NCBI GenBank assembly: GCA_946965045.2
Contig: OX337230.1
Coordinates: 2,232,001-2,296,000 of the forward strand
Length of the DNA: 64,000 nucleotides
Direction of reading: 5' to 3'
Origin: Epithemia pelagica
Taxonomy: Eukaryota; Bacillariophyta; Bacillariophyceae; Surirellales; Surirellaceae
In this document: one piece after another, positions 42,388 to 53,999 of the stretch
How the letters are laid out: the number at the start of each line of letters is the position of its first letter
Numbering within the stretch: position 1 is the stretch's first letter
Translations under genes and position numbers: made by a program
The notes under the pieces: model-generated
Seen by the model: the letters and a program-made list of their open reading frames with translations, nothing else
Database searches by the model: none
What the model was told of the DNA's origin: nothing

Positions 42388-42561
42388 TGTATAAATCCTG
42401 CCACTACACGCTACAACAAGGTGTATACGGCGTGCAACAAGCGGCTAGACCAAAATTATGACTAGAAAACTAGATGCGTAGCAGCATATGTAGGCGATGC
42501 ATATTCGCCAATATGCGACCATGTATCCGCCAATATGCGACCTGTTGGCGGGATTTATTCA
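42388..42561 (-). repeat. Copia 5' LTR
   Basis: 174 bp, matching 35545-35718. Includes two direct copies of a CGCCAATATGCGACC unit. Confidence 0.92.
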
Positions 42562-42944
42562 TCTTCACCAATGTTTTACTCCCCAAAGAACGGTGAGGTA
42601 GTCGCGAATCATTTATCCATATTCCATGCATTCACTCACGTTCCGCTGGGAGGTACGCCATATCAAGAGGCATGGCAGTGGAAGTCTTAGAGGGATCGTC
42701 GTCAGTTGTTGTCAGCACAGCACCAGTGTCACAAGTCACGACAAAGACAAAACACAAAACAGATAGACGGCAAACAGCAACAGTAAGAAGGGAAACTGAT
42801 TGGAAAGACTCCAAGTATATAGCATTGGCCATCTTCAGCCTCGTCAAAAGATCATAAGGCAGGTTTCCAAGCACCCTACGGTTTCACAAACAGAAGATTG
42901 CGGGAAACGTCTATTTTATCTTCTTGGTCACCAAAACGATAGCA
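42562..42944. other. Region between Copia and APC11
   Basis: 383 bp. A minus-strand frame at 42632-42829 (MANAIYLESFQSV, then a hydrophobic run) could be a small secreted peptide or a gene cut by the Copia insertion, but support is weak. The APC11 promoter must lie here or within the LTR. Confidence 0.3.
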
Positions 42945-43436
42945 ATGTCAAGGAAACGACCCAGTGAAACCAAACCGTTTTCTCCCACGCAAGATCACCT
43001 ATCGCGTTCGCTTCAACGAAGTTCCATCATGTCGGATTCTACCAATACAACGAGCATGAATCCTCGGATTACAGTAAGATTGAAACGGATTCAAGCTGTG
43101 GCACAATGGAGCTGGAACGCCAATGACGAAGTATGTGGTATCTGTCATGCAGCGTTTGAAGGTACCGCACCCGGCGTAAGATATCCCGGCGAAGATTCAC
43201 CAGTGGTGTGGGGCAAATGTGGGCACGCCTTTCATTTGCAGTGCGTTAGTCGATGGCTACAGCAGTCGACCTCCAAGAATCTTTGTCCTATTTGTCGACA
43301 GGAATGGGAGTTTGGACAAAATGTTTTGTCCAACAACAGTTCGAGCCGTGGCGAGACCAGGAACGAAAGTGATGACACGAACCCCGACAATGATAGTTTT
43401 GTGAATGACAGCAGCAGCGCCATGAACAGTTCTTAG
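42945..43436 (+). CDS. APC11: Anaphase-promoting complex subunit 11 (RING-H2)
   Basis: 163 aa from the ATG at 42945; ATGs at 43029 and 43056 are in frame alternatives closer to the family's usual 85-residue size. The core is unmistakable APC11: WSWNANDEVCGICHAAF, YPGEDSPVVWGKCGHAFH, LQCVSRWLQ and CPICRQEWEFG. The RING-H2 subunit recruits the E2 to the anaphase-promoting complex, which ubiquitinates cyclins and securin. Extra Ser/Asn-rich tails lie on both sides of the core. The Copia element ends 383 bp upstream. Confidence 0.95.
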   Translation: MSRKRPSETKPFSPTQDHLSRSLQRSSIMSDSTNTTSMNPRITVRLKRIQAVAQWSWNANDEVCGICHAAFEGTAPGVRYPGEDSPVVWGKCGHAFHLQCVSRWLQQSTSKNLCPICRQEWEFGQNVLSNNSSSRGETRNESDDTNPDNDSFVNDSSSAMNSS

Positions 43437-44099
43437 ATGAAGGCGAAAACGAGCAATTCACCCGACTTCGTTCCGGAACACAAATATCACGATGGTCAAT
43501 CTCATCCTGGGGTACGATGATGCGTGAACGACACGAAGGATTGGGTCGACAGGGCCTCAGAGTTCAGCGCAAACCATACCAACTTCCTGATGATCTTATG
43601 ATTCTCTCGGAACTGGTGATTCGCAGCTATGCGTGTAGATTATTCCATGACTCTTCTCTTGACGAATTGACTTTATTTCAACACAATAATAGTTTAAGAC
43701 AGGGGATAGACACGGCCATGCACAGCCATAGGTTCAACACTTCTACTAGTGGCAGTATCTCCTTTCCTGCAAGTATCGTAGGGCGATCACAAGAAATCTT
43801 CCTCTTCTATAGGAGCATAGGAGTGTTACTACTCCTACGCCTAGAGGACTCGAACTAAATGTGATGCGTATCTCCGAGCAGGTAGCATCAATAGCTCATC
43901 TATGGCCACTGACGAAGTACAGACATCATCGATCACGAGGCATAAATAAAACTCATGATTTTCAATAACCAGGCAATACCAGTAAAATTTAAGCCTGATG
44001 GCCCCAAATTTGGCATTGAGTCATTCATTTTGGGGGCATAATCATCTCATTCCCCTCCATTATTTTATTTTTTCTTTTTTCCCCAAAACCAACTTCACC
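43437..44099. other. Intergenic region
   Basis: 663 bp. An open frame at 43517-43858 (113 codons) has no recognisable feature. AT-rich tracts near 44060-44085 precede the next ATG and may be its leader. Confidence 0.4.
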
Positions 44100-44985
44100 A
44101 TGGGTTGCGGTCCATCCAAGGAAGTCCAAACACAACAAGAGCATAAGCCACAACAACAAGAGTACCGTCCTCGTCCACCAAAGCCTTCGAACAAGCCATC
44201 GTCGAAGAAGCCTGCTGGAGCGCCAGTCTCATCGACTGGACAGCCGTCACCATTGTACGTTTGTTCTCGTTCTTCGACAAACTCTCAAAGAGTATCTTTT
44301 CCTTTGTCATTTGACTATGTTGCTCATAAGTGGTTGATCATTGTCTAACCCTTTCGGTTCCATTTCCTCGTGCCCTGCATGCAATTCTGTTCTTGTCACT
44401 TTTTCTCAAAGATACAAATACTTGCCAAAAAGTGCAGAAAAGTTTTCTGTGAAAAGTGTTTATGATGGTGATACTTTGACGTTGGTGGACCAACGAAGAG
44501 TCCGTTTGTTAGGAATCGATACACCGGAGCTCGACGAAAACCAACCCTTTGCGAAAGAAGCAAAGGACTACACCAAGCTCCGTTGTTTTCAACGATCGGT
44601 GTGGCTCGTTGTCGATGGGGAGGATCACTACGGCCGACTGTTGGCTCACGTGTTTGTACCAGCGGAGGAACAGGGATATTATCTTTGCATTAATGAAGGT
44701 CTGGTTGATCTGGGTTACGCTTACACATACATTCCGAGTAAGGATAAGCAAACCTTCAACTGGGACAAACTGATCAAATTGCAAGCCAAAGCCAGAAAGG
44801 CGAAAAAGGGCCTGTGGAAAGACTTCAACGAGAAGACGATTGTCTATGTCACTCTCAATGGTGCTGCTTATCACGCCGATAAGGGTTGTCGGCACCTCAA
44901 GAAAAGCAAGCACCTCAAAGAAATGAAAGTAGGCGCAGCCCTGGATCTTGGATTGCATCCCTGTCGTACTTGTACGACGGGGTAG
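44100..44985 (+). CDS. Staphylococcal-nuclease-like protein with N-myristoylation signal and C-terminal Cys/His domain
   Basis: Exons 44100-44254 and 44412-44985, intron 157 bp, 242 aa. The start MGCGPSK fits dual acylation (myristate on Gly2, palmitate on Cys3), so plasma-membrane attachment is likely. A 50-residue Gln/Pro/Lys linker follows. The nuclease domain has SVYDGDTLTL, RVRLLGIDTPEL, GRLLAHVFV and an INEGLVDLGYAY helix, with the acidic and Arg residues of the SNc active site in place. The last 45 residues (YHADKGCRHLKKSKHL and HPCRTC) resemble the small Ada-type metal-binding tail seen after bacterial SNase domains. The first exon encodes just the anchor and linker. The likely role is calcium-dependent nucleic-acid cleavage near a membrane. 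Confidence 0.88.
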
Positions 44986-45658
44986 CTATCACTCTTCGTT
45001 GACTTGAATGGGTTCCAGAAAGGGCCATGTGGCCAATTTGTTGCACATGGTGAGCACGTTTTGGTGGTGTGTTTGAGTGGGTTGAGAGCTCCAACGAAAT
45101 TGTAGATTTGGAACGAATGTTCGGCTCATACGTAGATGAAATCACAGGGGTACTTTTTTGTTCTGCCGATAATAGTATTAGACTTCCATGTCGGATGTTC
45201 ATTTGATAGGGGTCCATTCTAGAGGAAGAGTAGGCTCGCTGGTTGAAAGACTCCTTCAAAAGAGTGATAGCTCATAGACTTAGATGCCGTAGCCTGATAT
45301 ATCACGATAGGTTGTCTTTCCCATCTGTTTGTTCTTTCGTAAAAATGAAACACACCCAGGCGTTCCCAGTTCAAACAGTGTCTGTTGCGCGTAAAAGACA
45401 CCCATGTCCCCCTATCCCTGCATTCTGCGTACCATTTTTCTGAAGAAGCCTTTTGCTTCGTTACATTTTAATGCCTTCCAGACCAAATCGATAGAGCAAA
45501 CAAGGTGAAGAAGCCACTTCGAGGTGGAAGCAAGGAAGGATTGCTCGACAGTTGAGATTGAGTCTTCAACAATTGGAATCTCCCAAGTTTCTTTTGTATG
45601 AACGCAAAGGTCGACACCGTCTATCGCCATTTTTACCTTTTCGAATCCCAGACCAAGA
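44986..45658. other. Intergenic region
   Basis: 673 bp upstream of the cyclase-like gene. No gene seen; probably 3' UTR of the nuclease and promoter of the next gene. Confidence 0.4.
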
Positions 45659-48600
45659 ATGGACTCTCTGCCAGAAAACAATCGGCCGACTTATCGGATT
45701 GAGGAGGAGGAAGATGAAGATGACAGTCGAGAAATTCTATACAGTGAACACTATCAAAACATAACTCCTCCTCCGCGCCCTTTTGGTGGAGGTGCTCTTC
45801 CGGATGATGGTAACAGCAGCGGAGAGGACAGCGGCATGCGCTTGACTTTCTCCGACATTGCCAAGAAGATCCAGAATCCATCGATATCCCCCAATGCATC
45901 AACTGGAAGTGTATCTGGACGAGACCGCAGTGATGGTAGCTCTGGTCTTCGAAGCACTGGAAAGAGCAGTAAACGAATTTTCGGAGGTGGATCATCGGAT
46001 GCCGCCGATCAGGCTCTCAGCAAATCATCTTCTCACGCAGATCACGGAGAATCCTCTTCTTCGTCATCGCAAGATGGTACGATTTCCAGAGCGGCGGAGC
46101 TTGGAATGAACACATCGGATGCCGTATTACGAAGTGGAAGCAGTGATAGCAGTAGCAGTCGCCGCAAGTATTTGCAAACCATTCATTCTGAACGCAGTCT
46201 CAAGTCTGAGGCATCGTCCGGAAACAAAAGTACCAACACTGCCAGCATGTCTGAGCCGTCACCAAAAACGAAACATGCCTTAGGAACAACAGGACCTGTT
46301 GACAACAAGTCGACAGGGATGTCCGGAACTAGTAGTCCAAATAGAAGAAGTCTCATGAGACGAGCTCCGGGAGCGATCAAACCTTCCCAGCAAAATACCG
46401 AAGCCCAACGGTCGAGCCCCCCGAGTAGACGGAACCCCTCATTATCGTTAGGCGGGAGTTCTTCGAACAGCAGCAACAACAACAAGAGCGCCAATACGAG
46501 AAGGGCCAATTTGCTTGCATCTCGTTTGGCCAGCCGGTCCACAGCAGTTAAAACTCGACTAAACACAGAAGTTCGAAAGGGCGGTGCGCTTGGTGTAATT
46601 GGAGGTCTTGGTAATTCCGGTGGTGGAGTAAGTGGCGACAACTATGGTCATGGCGACATAGACGTCCTGGCAGGCGGAGGTGTAGAGGACAAACATGCTA
46701 CTGCACGAAGGTACAAACCGGGAGATAATGTTCTCGTCTGTAATCAACAGAGTCGTTGGTCTACGTTGGTGAATCGGTATGGATTTCCACCAGGTGAAGG
46801 CTCGTCACCAGAAGAAATGCGTGGGCCGTACATTTACGCAATGGCAACTGTGAAACAAGTTCATTTCGAAGAATTTGCAGCGTACTACACTGTCGTACGT
46901 GCGGATACCGGTGCGGAACATCGAGCTGATGCCGACTTTATGGAACCTTTGAAAACAACACGTGGACAACAAGCCGCATATCGAGCTGCTCTACAATCCT
47001 CGCTGGAACAGGGTGTCGTGGGATCCGAGATTGGACCTGGTCATTCTGGTGAACATCCGTTCCCCGTTGGCGTGGGTGATGCTCGAGAAGCTGCACATTC
47101 ATCTTCCATGACTGGCCGAAATAAGATTCTGTCATGTCTGGAAAATACATGTGTGTATCTCCTTTTGCCATTTCTGTACCTTTATGACTGCCTCTATTTG
47201 TTCGCCTTGAGGTGGCTAACACCCTTGGGAAAATTTATGCTACGTCATGCCAAGTTGATTCTGATGGGCGCCGAGCCGTATGCTTGTCAACTACGCTTGA
47301 CACTTGTCAACTTTATTGTGGTATGCAGCATCTGGTACATGTTTATTGATCAGGCTCGCTTAGTCTTTTTCCGACCTCGGGCCGATCACACCGTGGCAGT
47401 TTTCAATTTCATTGTGTGGTTGGTTCTACTATGTGAACTCTTGTTTGAAGTCTTCATTCGACCAGATGGTTACAAAAAACTCATCATTTCGGAAAAGGCA
47501 TTCTCGCCGCAAACGGTTCGGTTCATAAATGCCTTCCATTTCGTGGTGGAAATGTTTTCTCTCCTCATGTTCATACCGGAATTCTATTGCCTTTTCTCGA
47601 GAGATTCTTGCTCGACACGCTTCAGGTTTTCGTTTTACAACGCCGCACTTATGGCTGTGACGGGACCTACACGAACAGAGTCGACATATGGCAGAGCCTT
47701 CTTTGCTCTGGTTCGATTGCGTGTTTTTGGTGTCGTGCGGCATTGGAAAAATATGTGGATAACCAACACGTTCTTGATGGGGAGAAAGCGTGAAGCCGGT
47801 TGGTTTTCAAGTATTTTCCCACCTCGTGCCAGCCACAAGACCCAAGCTACCCCTGCTTTGAAGCGACAAGATTCCAATAGGACCGATGGTGGATTGGATG
47901 GCACCAAAGGGGTTACAGGTGGCTCAGATCCACAGAAAGACGGCGACGGTGACCATGACAACAACCAAAACAATGAAAATAAGGATTTAGCTTTGACCAA
48001 TGCTTCAAACATTGGTACAGCTTTGATGGTGACAAACTCATACCGCGCAATCTCATTGTTATGGGTCATTACTGGGATTTTCCCAATATTTATCTATTCA
48101 ATGAACTCGATCCTTATCAACAACGTGGCACCCGAAATGACGGACCAACTTCAAGCCACAAACTTGATCGCCAATGACACATCAGATGAAACCTGTGAAT
48201 TCTTGTTCAACTCTGTCCATGCTTGGATCTTGGCTGTTGTCGCACCTGATGCTGCTGATGATCCATCTGATCCCTATTTGGTTTCCTTAACCATTGAACC
48301 GGATCGCTGCAACATATCTGCAAACATATGCGAAGAGGTGGTCACGTCTACTGATAGCTCTGAAAAGTTATGTGATCTGCGACGGGAGTTGTTAGGAAAG
48401 AGCCTCGATGAGATGGCTGACGTCCTTGGTGTCCGGTCTGGTTCGATCGTCACATACGATAAATACGATTTCAATTATCCTTTCCTCAATTATTCCGAGC
48501 CGGTTAACACCACTTTCTCTGTGGTGTCTTCCTTTGACCAGTCTTACACGATTGCAACAGCGTAAGTGATCTTGATTCTTTTCCAGGTATAGATGAAGAT

Positions 48601-50511
48601 TTTTCTCACACCATCATGTGTGATGTCTTCAACAGCGCATTTAGTTCACTGCTTTTACAGCTTTTTCTGTTGGTTTTCGTTCTTGGGGGCCTAACGGTTT
48701 TGAGGAGAGACGCGGAGGTTCTTGTGCTTGGTCCACTGAGAAGGATGCTCAGGATTGTTGCGCGATATGCCAAGAACCCTTTGGTTCAACCTAAATTAAA
48801 CCGAACGCGATTCTCACGTCGGAAACTAACGCAACGGGTCATTTCCCGCGACGATGATTCCACCTTTGACTCATCTTCAGATGAAAGCGGGAGTATTGAC
48901 AACGGCGAAGCTTCTGGAGGTGCTTGGCGTAATGATGAATTTGCTTTGGGAAGCTACGAAACTGAACAGCTCATTGCCGCTGTGACGAAGATCACAGATC
49001 TATTGAGAAAATGTTGGGGTGTTGCTGGAGCAGATATCATATCGACGAATCTTGCTACGCGGGAGGGAGCGCTCACTGAGGTATTCAATCCAACTGTCCC
49101 TGGGAAAAGTGTCTACGCCTTGTTTGCATTTGCTGCCATCAACGAGTTTGATCATGCTCTTCGAAACCTAGGAGGGGACGTTATGATCTTGATCAACGAT
49201 GTTGCATCAGTTCTTCATGGTGAAGTCTATAGGTGGGGCTTTGGAGACTCAGGTCAATGTAACAAGAACTTGGGTGGGGCCTTTCTGATGGTATTCAGAA
49301 TTGGATTGGTCAAAGAGGTCATAAAGAAACTGGAGCAAGCAACGTCTGTGATTTTCAGTGGGAGTAAGGCATCTCAGACAAAAGCATCCCAGTTGACACG
49401 TCGTCGTGCCAACAAAATTCAGCAACAGCAAACAATGTTGACGACTGGACAAAATACTCGACGGAACTCTTCGAACACGACTCAGTCCTCGGGGAGTTCG
49501 TCACCAAGGACGGTTGCCTCCACCGGAAGCTCTGAAAACAACTCTGGCAGTGGGGGAAGAGTTACTTTTCGTGGAGAAGGCCTTGCGACGGCCAAAGCTG
49601 TCGCACAGAGTTACCGTCGCCTGCTCAAAGTGCAACGTTCAGCTTCTGTCAAAGCGATGAGTTTGTCGTTGGCAAGTCTACCAGGAATTAGTACTTTCAC
49701 TGATCGAGCTGTAATTGGGATGCTCAAGTCATTTGCAAGTATCCATCGAGATAAGAAACTTCGTTCTTGGAACAATGATTTCAGATTGGGAGCTGGTGTT
49801 GGTGCTTTCACCGTCTCTATGATTTATGGAATGGATGCCGGTTGGGCTGTTGAAGGTGCGGTCGGTAGTAACTACAAAATCGATGCTACGTACCTTTCCC
49901 CCCACGTAAATATGGCATCTCGAATGATGAGTGCCTGCAAGCAGTACGGAGTCTCAATTATGCTTTCGCAAGCGGTGCAAGAGCTTATGAGCGACGTGGC
50001 CCGTTCAAAACTTCGTCATCTCGATACAGTCACTGTGAAAGGTTCATCGATCCAGCAAAAAGTATATACGTACGATGCTCGACACCAAGGTGCCGATTTC
50101 TTTTTGCATTATCGGACAGACGAACAAGCGGACATCGAGGCGGATCTTTACACTCCAAAGATTTGGAACGATGATCCAGATATGAATATCATGAGGCAAC
50201 ATATCACTGATGAGTTCCTCGCTGAATTCGAAGAAGGTAGGAAAATGTTCCTTCTTGGGGAATGGTCTGTTGCTAAAAGGCGACTAAGAAAGGCTAATGA
50301 GCGTATGGTTGAGAATGCAATTGAAAGCGGCTTCCTTGAATCTGAGTTGGAAGAAATTATGAATCAAGCAGCGAATCCAAAAGAGGCCGCAGAGGAGTTA
50401 AAGAGACAGAACGGTGACGGGCCCTCCCAGTATCTGTTGAATTTTATGGAATCATACGGATATGTTGCTCCGCCTAATTGGGAAGGATGGCATCCACTCA
50501 CTCGGAAGTAA
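45659..50511 (+). CDS. Membrane protein with voltage-sensor-like helices and class III cyclase homology domain
   Basis: Exons 45659-48561 and 48636-50511, intron 74 bp, 1592 aa. Residues 1-340 are Ser/Asn-rich and disordered. About 350-430 is a small beta-like domain (KPGDNVLVCNQQSRWSTLV). Helices at roughly 544-567, 579-602 and 619-645 plus an Arg-bearing segment (LVRLRVFGVVRHW) near 680-695 resemble S1-S4. Further helices at 796-818 and 972-990 bracket a loop with possible N-glycosylation sites. The cyclase domain spans about 1080-1430, with YLSPHVNMASRM keeping Asn1393 and Arg1397. The two metal aspartates appear replaced: FAAINEF (Ala1135) and NKNLGGAF (Gly1182), where relatives have FxDIxxF and NKNIGDAF. 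It probably belongs to the membrane cyclases of stramenopiles and alveolates, but may be inactive alone or act as a heterodimer partner. Confidence 0.82.
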
Positions 50512-50917
50512 TGGTACAGCGCCTCGCGTCAAGAAAGGACGACTTAGTTGTGGAAATTGTCGTCTCACATCTCTATCGAAAGAGCGGAATAGGCAACTCA
50601 TCAACTTCGAATTCTAGGTTTCTCTCGGGAATTTGAGACTTCGTGAATCCCCGCTGATCGACTTACTCCTATTAACCACTGGAATCCTTTCTCTCCCTTC
50701 ACCTCCGATCTAGTGTAGCCGAAGAATAATTTAGCCACTACACCTTTTCTCGAAATACAGGATTTGTGACATTGCATTCATCTTTGTACAGAGTAAGCGA
50801 AAATATACACGAAGAAGGATGCTATACAAGGTTACGTATTCTAAAAGAATGCTTTCGCATCACATCACGCCAGAAATCATCTTGAAAACAACTCCGATAT
50901 ATCGTGGAAGCCATGAT
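50512..50917. other. Convergent 3' region
   Basis: 406 bp between the stop codons of the cyclase-like gene and eEF1A; presumably both 3' UTRs. Nothing else recognised. Confidence 0.4.
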
Positions 50918-52347
50918 TCACTTCTTCTTTCCCTTCTCTTCCTTGGTGATGGCCTTGATGACACCGACAGCGACGGTTTGACGCATGTCACGGACAGCGA
51001 AACGACCAAGAGGGGGGAAGTCAGTGAAAGTCTCAACACAAAGGGGCTTTGTGGGCTTCAACTCAACAATGCAGGCATCTCCGGTCTTGACAAACTTGGG
51101 GTTTTGTTCAAGAACCTTACCGGAACGACGGTCCATCTTTTCCTTGATCACGTCGAATCGGCAGGCAACGTGAGCAGTGTGGCAATCCAACACCGGGGAG
51201 TAACCATTGGAGATTTGACCAGGGTGGTTCATCACAATAACCTGGGCCTCGAACATGGCAACACCAGAAGCGGGGTCGTTCTTGGAGTCGGAAGCGACGA
51301 AACCACGACGGAGATCCTTAACGGCAACGTTCTTCACGTTGAAACCAACGTTATCACCAGGGACGGCCTCAGGAAGAGATTCGTGATGCATTTCCACAGA
51401 CTTGATTTCAGCAATAACACCAGCGGGGGCAAAGAGAGCATGCATACCAGGCTTGATGACACCAGTTTCGACACGTCCGACAGGGACCGTTCCAATACCA
51501 CCAATCTTGTAGACATCCTGGAGAGGAAGACGAAGGGGCTTTTCGGTAGGACGCTTGGGAGGGGTGCAGTTATCGAGAGCCTCAAGGAGGTAAGGTCCCT
51601 TGTACCAAGGCATGTTGGTAGACTTGTCAATCATGTTGTCTCCTTCCCAACCAGAAATGGGAACAAATGGGATCTTCATTGGTTTGTAACCAACTTTCTT
51701 GAGGTAAGCACCGACTTCGGCCTTGATTTCCTTGTAACGAGCTTCAGCATACTTGACGGTCTTGTCGTCCATCTTGTTCATGGCAACAATCATTTGCTTG
51801 ACTCCGAGAGTGTAAGCCAACAAGGCGTGCTCACGAGTTTGTCCGTCCTTGGAAATACCGGCTTCGAAACCACCTTGGGAAGAGTCAATGACCAAAATGG
51901 CAACATCGGCCTGAGAAGTTCCAGTAATCATGTTCTTGATAAAATCACGATGTCCGGGGGCATCAATGACGGTGAAAGCATATTTGGGAGACTCGAACTT
52001 CCACAACGCAATATCAATGGTGATACCACGCTCACGTTCGGCCTTCAAGTTGTCCAAAACCCAGGCATACTTGAAAGATCCCTTACCCAACTCGGCGGCT
52101 TCCTTTTCGTACTTCTCAATGGTACGCTTATCAATACCTCCGCACTTGTAAATCAAGTGACCAGTCGTCGTGGACTTTCCTAACGTACGTCATACGAAGC
52201 AACGAAAGTACATGTTAGACGTGACAGACCACCAGGAACTCCATATCTTCTCACCCCTTTACGCTCATTAGAATCTACTTGAGCATACTTACCAGCATCG
52301 ACGTGACCAATAACGACCAACGAAATATGAATCTTTTCCTTTCCCAT
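50918..52347 (-). CDS. EEF1A: Translation elongation factor eEF1A
   Basis: Exons 52293-52347 and 50918-52179 on the minus strand, intron 113 bp, 438 aa. The short first exon encodes [19 protein letters not shown] and the intron splits the P-loop, GHVDAG joined to KSTTTGH. Further GTPase motifs are DAPGHRDF and NKMD, followed by domains II and III to a Lys-rich end ([12 protein letters not shown]). It delivers aminoacyl-tRNA to the ribosome and is usually among the most highly expressed genes. The very high similarity to other eEF1A proteins leaves no doubt. An early phase-1 intron within the P-loop, right after the start, may help expression. Confidence 0.98.
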
Positions 52348-52816
52348 GGTTGCAGTGAAACTTCAGCAAAGTGTGTCGCCGTTGCTTTCCTGTTGCGAGG
52401 ACAAGACTTTGGTGTGCATATGATTGCTGACGGTGGCTCGAAGTCGTGTGGATTGAATCTTTTTCTGGTTCGGCTGACGGACAGGTGGAACTGTTCATGT
52501 CCACACATACACGCACACATGTGGTCCCGCGTACAAGATCTATCGCACGTCGCATGCGCGATTCAATGTGACAGCATTCGAGCCTGTACAATAAACAGTA
52601 GAGTGACATCAATATTAGACAAATTGTACTAGTACGCGTTTGGATTATCGCTTCACTTCGGAAAGCTTCGAACACAATTGTTCGAATTTCTTCTTTTCGA
52701 TTCTTTGGACGACTTCGTTGCACTCGTTCATCACGATCCCACTGTCTCATAAAATTGGATTTCGAAACAAATTCAGCGTCACGCACATACCACTGGCAAG
52801 CCCCAAACAAAAAGTT
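52348..52816. promoter_or_regulatory. Divergent intergenic region of eEF1A and small Hsp
   Basis: 469 bp separating two genes transcribed in opposite directions. A near-palindromic pair of TTCGAA boxes at 52667-52686 is the only visible repeat; it does not meet the nGAAnnTTCn heat-shock spacing. It likely contains both promoters. Confidence 0.4.
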
Positions 52817-53875
52817 ATGATTGTCATTCGACCAACTTCGACCCCATTCAATACTCGTCGCTTTTATTGTCGTCCCTACATGGCACCTCATCCTTTGATG
52901 CGAGACTACCGGTCCAGCAGATGCGTTGCACAACGCAGAAAGGAAGAGACAACGGAGTCGAAACTTGAAGACCAACATGACCTTCCGCTTCTCCGAATCC
53001 AAAATGCATACATTAAACAAGACAACGACCAGTTTCTCATCTCATTGGATGTTCCAGGTGTCAAGGAAGATGCCATCACGATTACAGAACATGACTTGGA
53101 CCTGACGGTTGATGCGGTCCGAAAGAATCGAAGTGGAGAAGCTGTGGCTAAGTTTCAACGTCGGTTTCGCCTTGATAAGAAGTCTGTTAATCGGACACCA
53201 GAAATCGCAGCGACTCTTGCACATGGAGTATTGACCATCACGGTTGCCAAGAAACCCGCCGCCGAAGAAGTAGCCATTGTTCCAATGCCCACGGACCCTC
53301 CGACAGAAGCCACTGATGTCCCATCTTTTCAATATCATCTGGAGGTACCGGGTGTCAAGCTTGCTGATATGAAAATCACGGTCAAAGGAGACCAGCTGTC
53401 GATTGAGTATGAAAGAAAGCGTGTTCCTTCATCTGCATTCAGCAAGGTCTATCGAAGTTTTGTCCTTGACGACGACAAGATGAACATTGCGAATATTGCA
53501 GCATATTTGAGTGATGGTATTTTGACATTTGTCATTCCCAAGAAGGCACAAGACGAGCATGCTGCTTCAAAGCGCACGATTCTAATTTCACATGAATCAA
53601 ACATAAAACCACGAACAAAAACCGACAGTGACAACACGGATAACCTTGTGGAAACTGTAGTAGAGGAAGATGAGGACGAGGAAGAAGGAGAAATTGAGGT
53701 CACTGCGTCTGTTGTGACTGAGCCGGCTACAAATACACAGACGGAAAAGGATTTTTCTACGGATGTCGCAACGGAAACAAATGATATCGCGCAAAAGGAA
53801 GACGATTCACAAGCCAAAGTCGATGCTAACATGACTACTGAAAATGAATGGGAAGATTATCAAATCCTTAACTGA
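52817..53875 (+). CDS. Small heat-shock-like protein with two alpha-crystallin domains
   Basis: 352 aa from the ATG at 52817; the open frame extends upstream without an ATG. The N-terminus is basic with TRRFYCRPYM, possibly organelle-targeting. Two Hsp20-type domains follow: residues 59-146 (ending AATLAHGVLTITVAKK) and 170-246 (ending AAYLSDGILTFVIPKK), each with the A-x-L-x-x-G-[VI]-L signature and a PGV turn near its start. The last 100 residues are an acidic, Thr-rich tail (EEDEDEEEGEIEV). Typical small Hsps have one domain and 150-250 residues, so this is a tandem form. Small Hsps hold unfolding proteins without ATP; how a double-domain chain assembles is unclear. Confidence 0.85.
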   Translation: MIVIRPTSTPFNTRRFYCRPYMAPHPLMRDYRSSRCVAQRRKEETTESKLEDQHDLPLLRIQNAYIKQDNDQFLISLDVPGVKEDAITITEHDLDLTVDAVRKNRSGEAVAKFQRRFRLDKKSVNRTPEIAATLAHGVLTITVAKKPAAEEVAIVPMPTDPPTEATDVPSFQYHLEVPGVKLADMKITVKGDQLSIEYERKRVPSSAFSKVYRSFVLDDDKMNIANIAAYLSDGILTFVIPKKAQDEHAASKRTILISHESNIKPRTKTDSDNTDNLVETVVEEDEDEEEGEIEVTASVVTEPATNTQTEKDFSTDVATETNDIAQKEDDSQAKVDANMTTENEWEDYQILN

Positions 53876-53999
53876 GTGATCCAACTCGTAGCGATAAGTG
53901 AATGATGGGACAAGCAAAACTCAGTAAGAATTTAGCAATAATAGCCCCTCTTATACCAACTACCTGATGTGACCTCGCATTCTTATCACCGAAGTAGAA

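Larger units (their letters stand above)
35545..42561 (-). mobile_element. Complete Copia (CoDi-like) LTR retrotransposon
   Basis: 7017 bp with 174 bp LTRs at both ends, apparently identical, gag then pol in one frame separated by a UGA, and PBS-like TATCAGACCCAG beside the 5' LTR. TCTT lies just outside both LTRs (35541-35544 and 42562-42565), a likely target duplication. Domain order protease, integrase, reverse transcriptase, RNase H defines Copia. Open frames and matching LTRs suggest recent insertion. Confidence 0.95.

Noticed and set aside
43517-43858. 113-codon open frame after APC11
   Set aside because: Overlaps expected 3' UTR, no recognisable feature, no homology that I can recall.
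48616-50511. Separate cyclase gene starting at the ATG at 48616
   Set aside because: An acceptor at 48635 joins the preceding ORF in frame, closes to an exact codon count and completes a membrane helix, so one gene is the better model.
50819-52183. 454-codon plus-strand open frame
   Set aside because: It lies exactly antisense to eEF1A and is a by-product of strong codon bias in a highly expressed gene.
52660-52700. Heat-shock element upstream of the small Hsp
   Set aside because: TTC and GAA blocks are present but not with the required two-base spacing in three alternating units.
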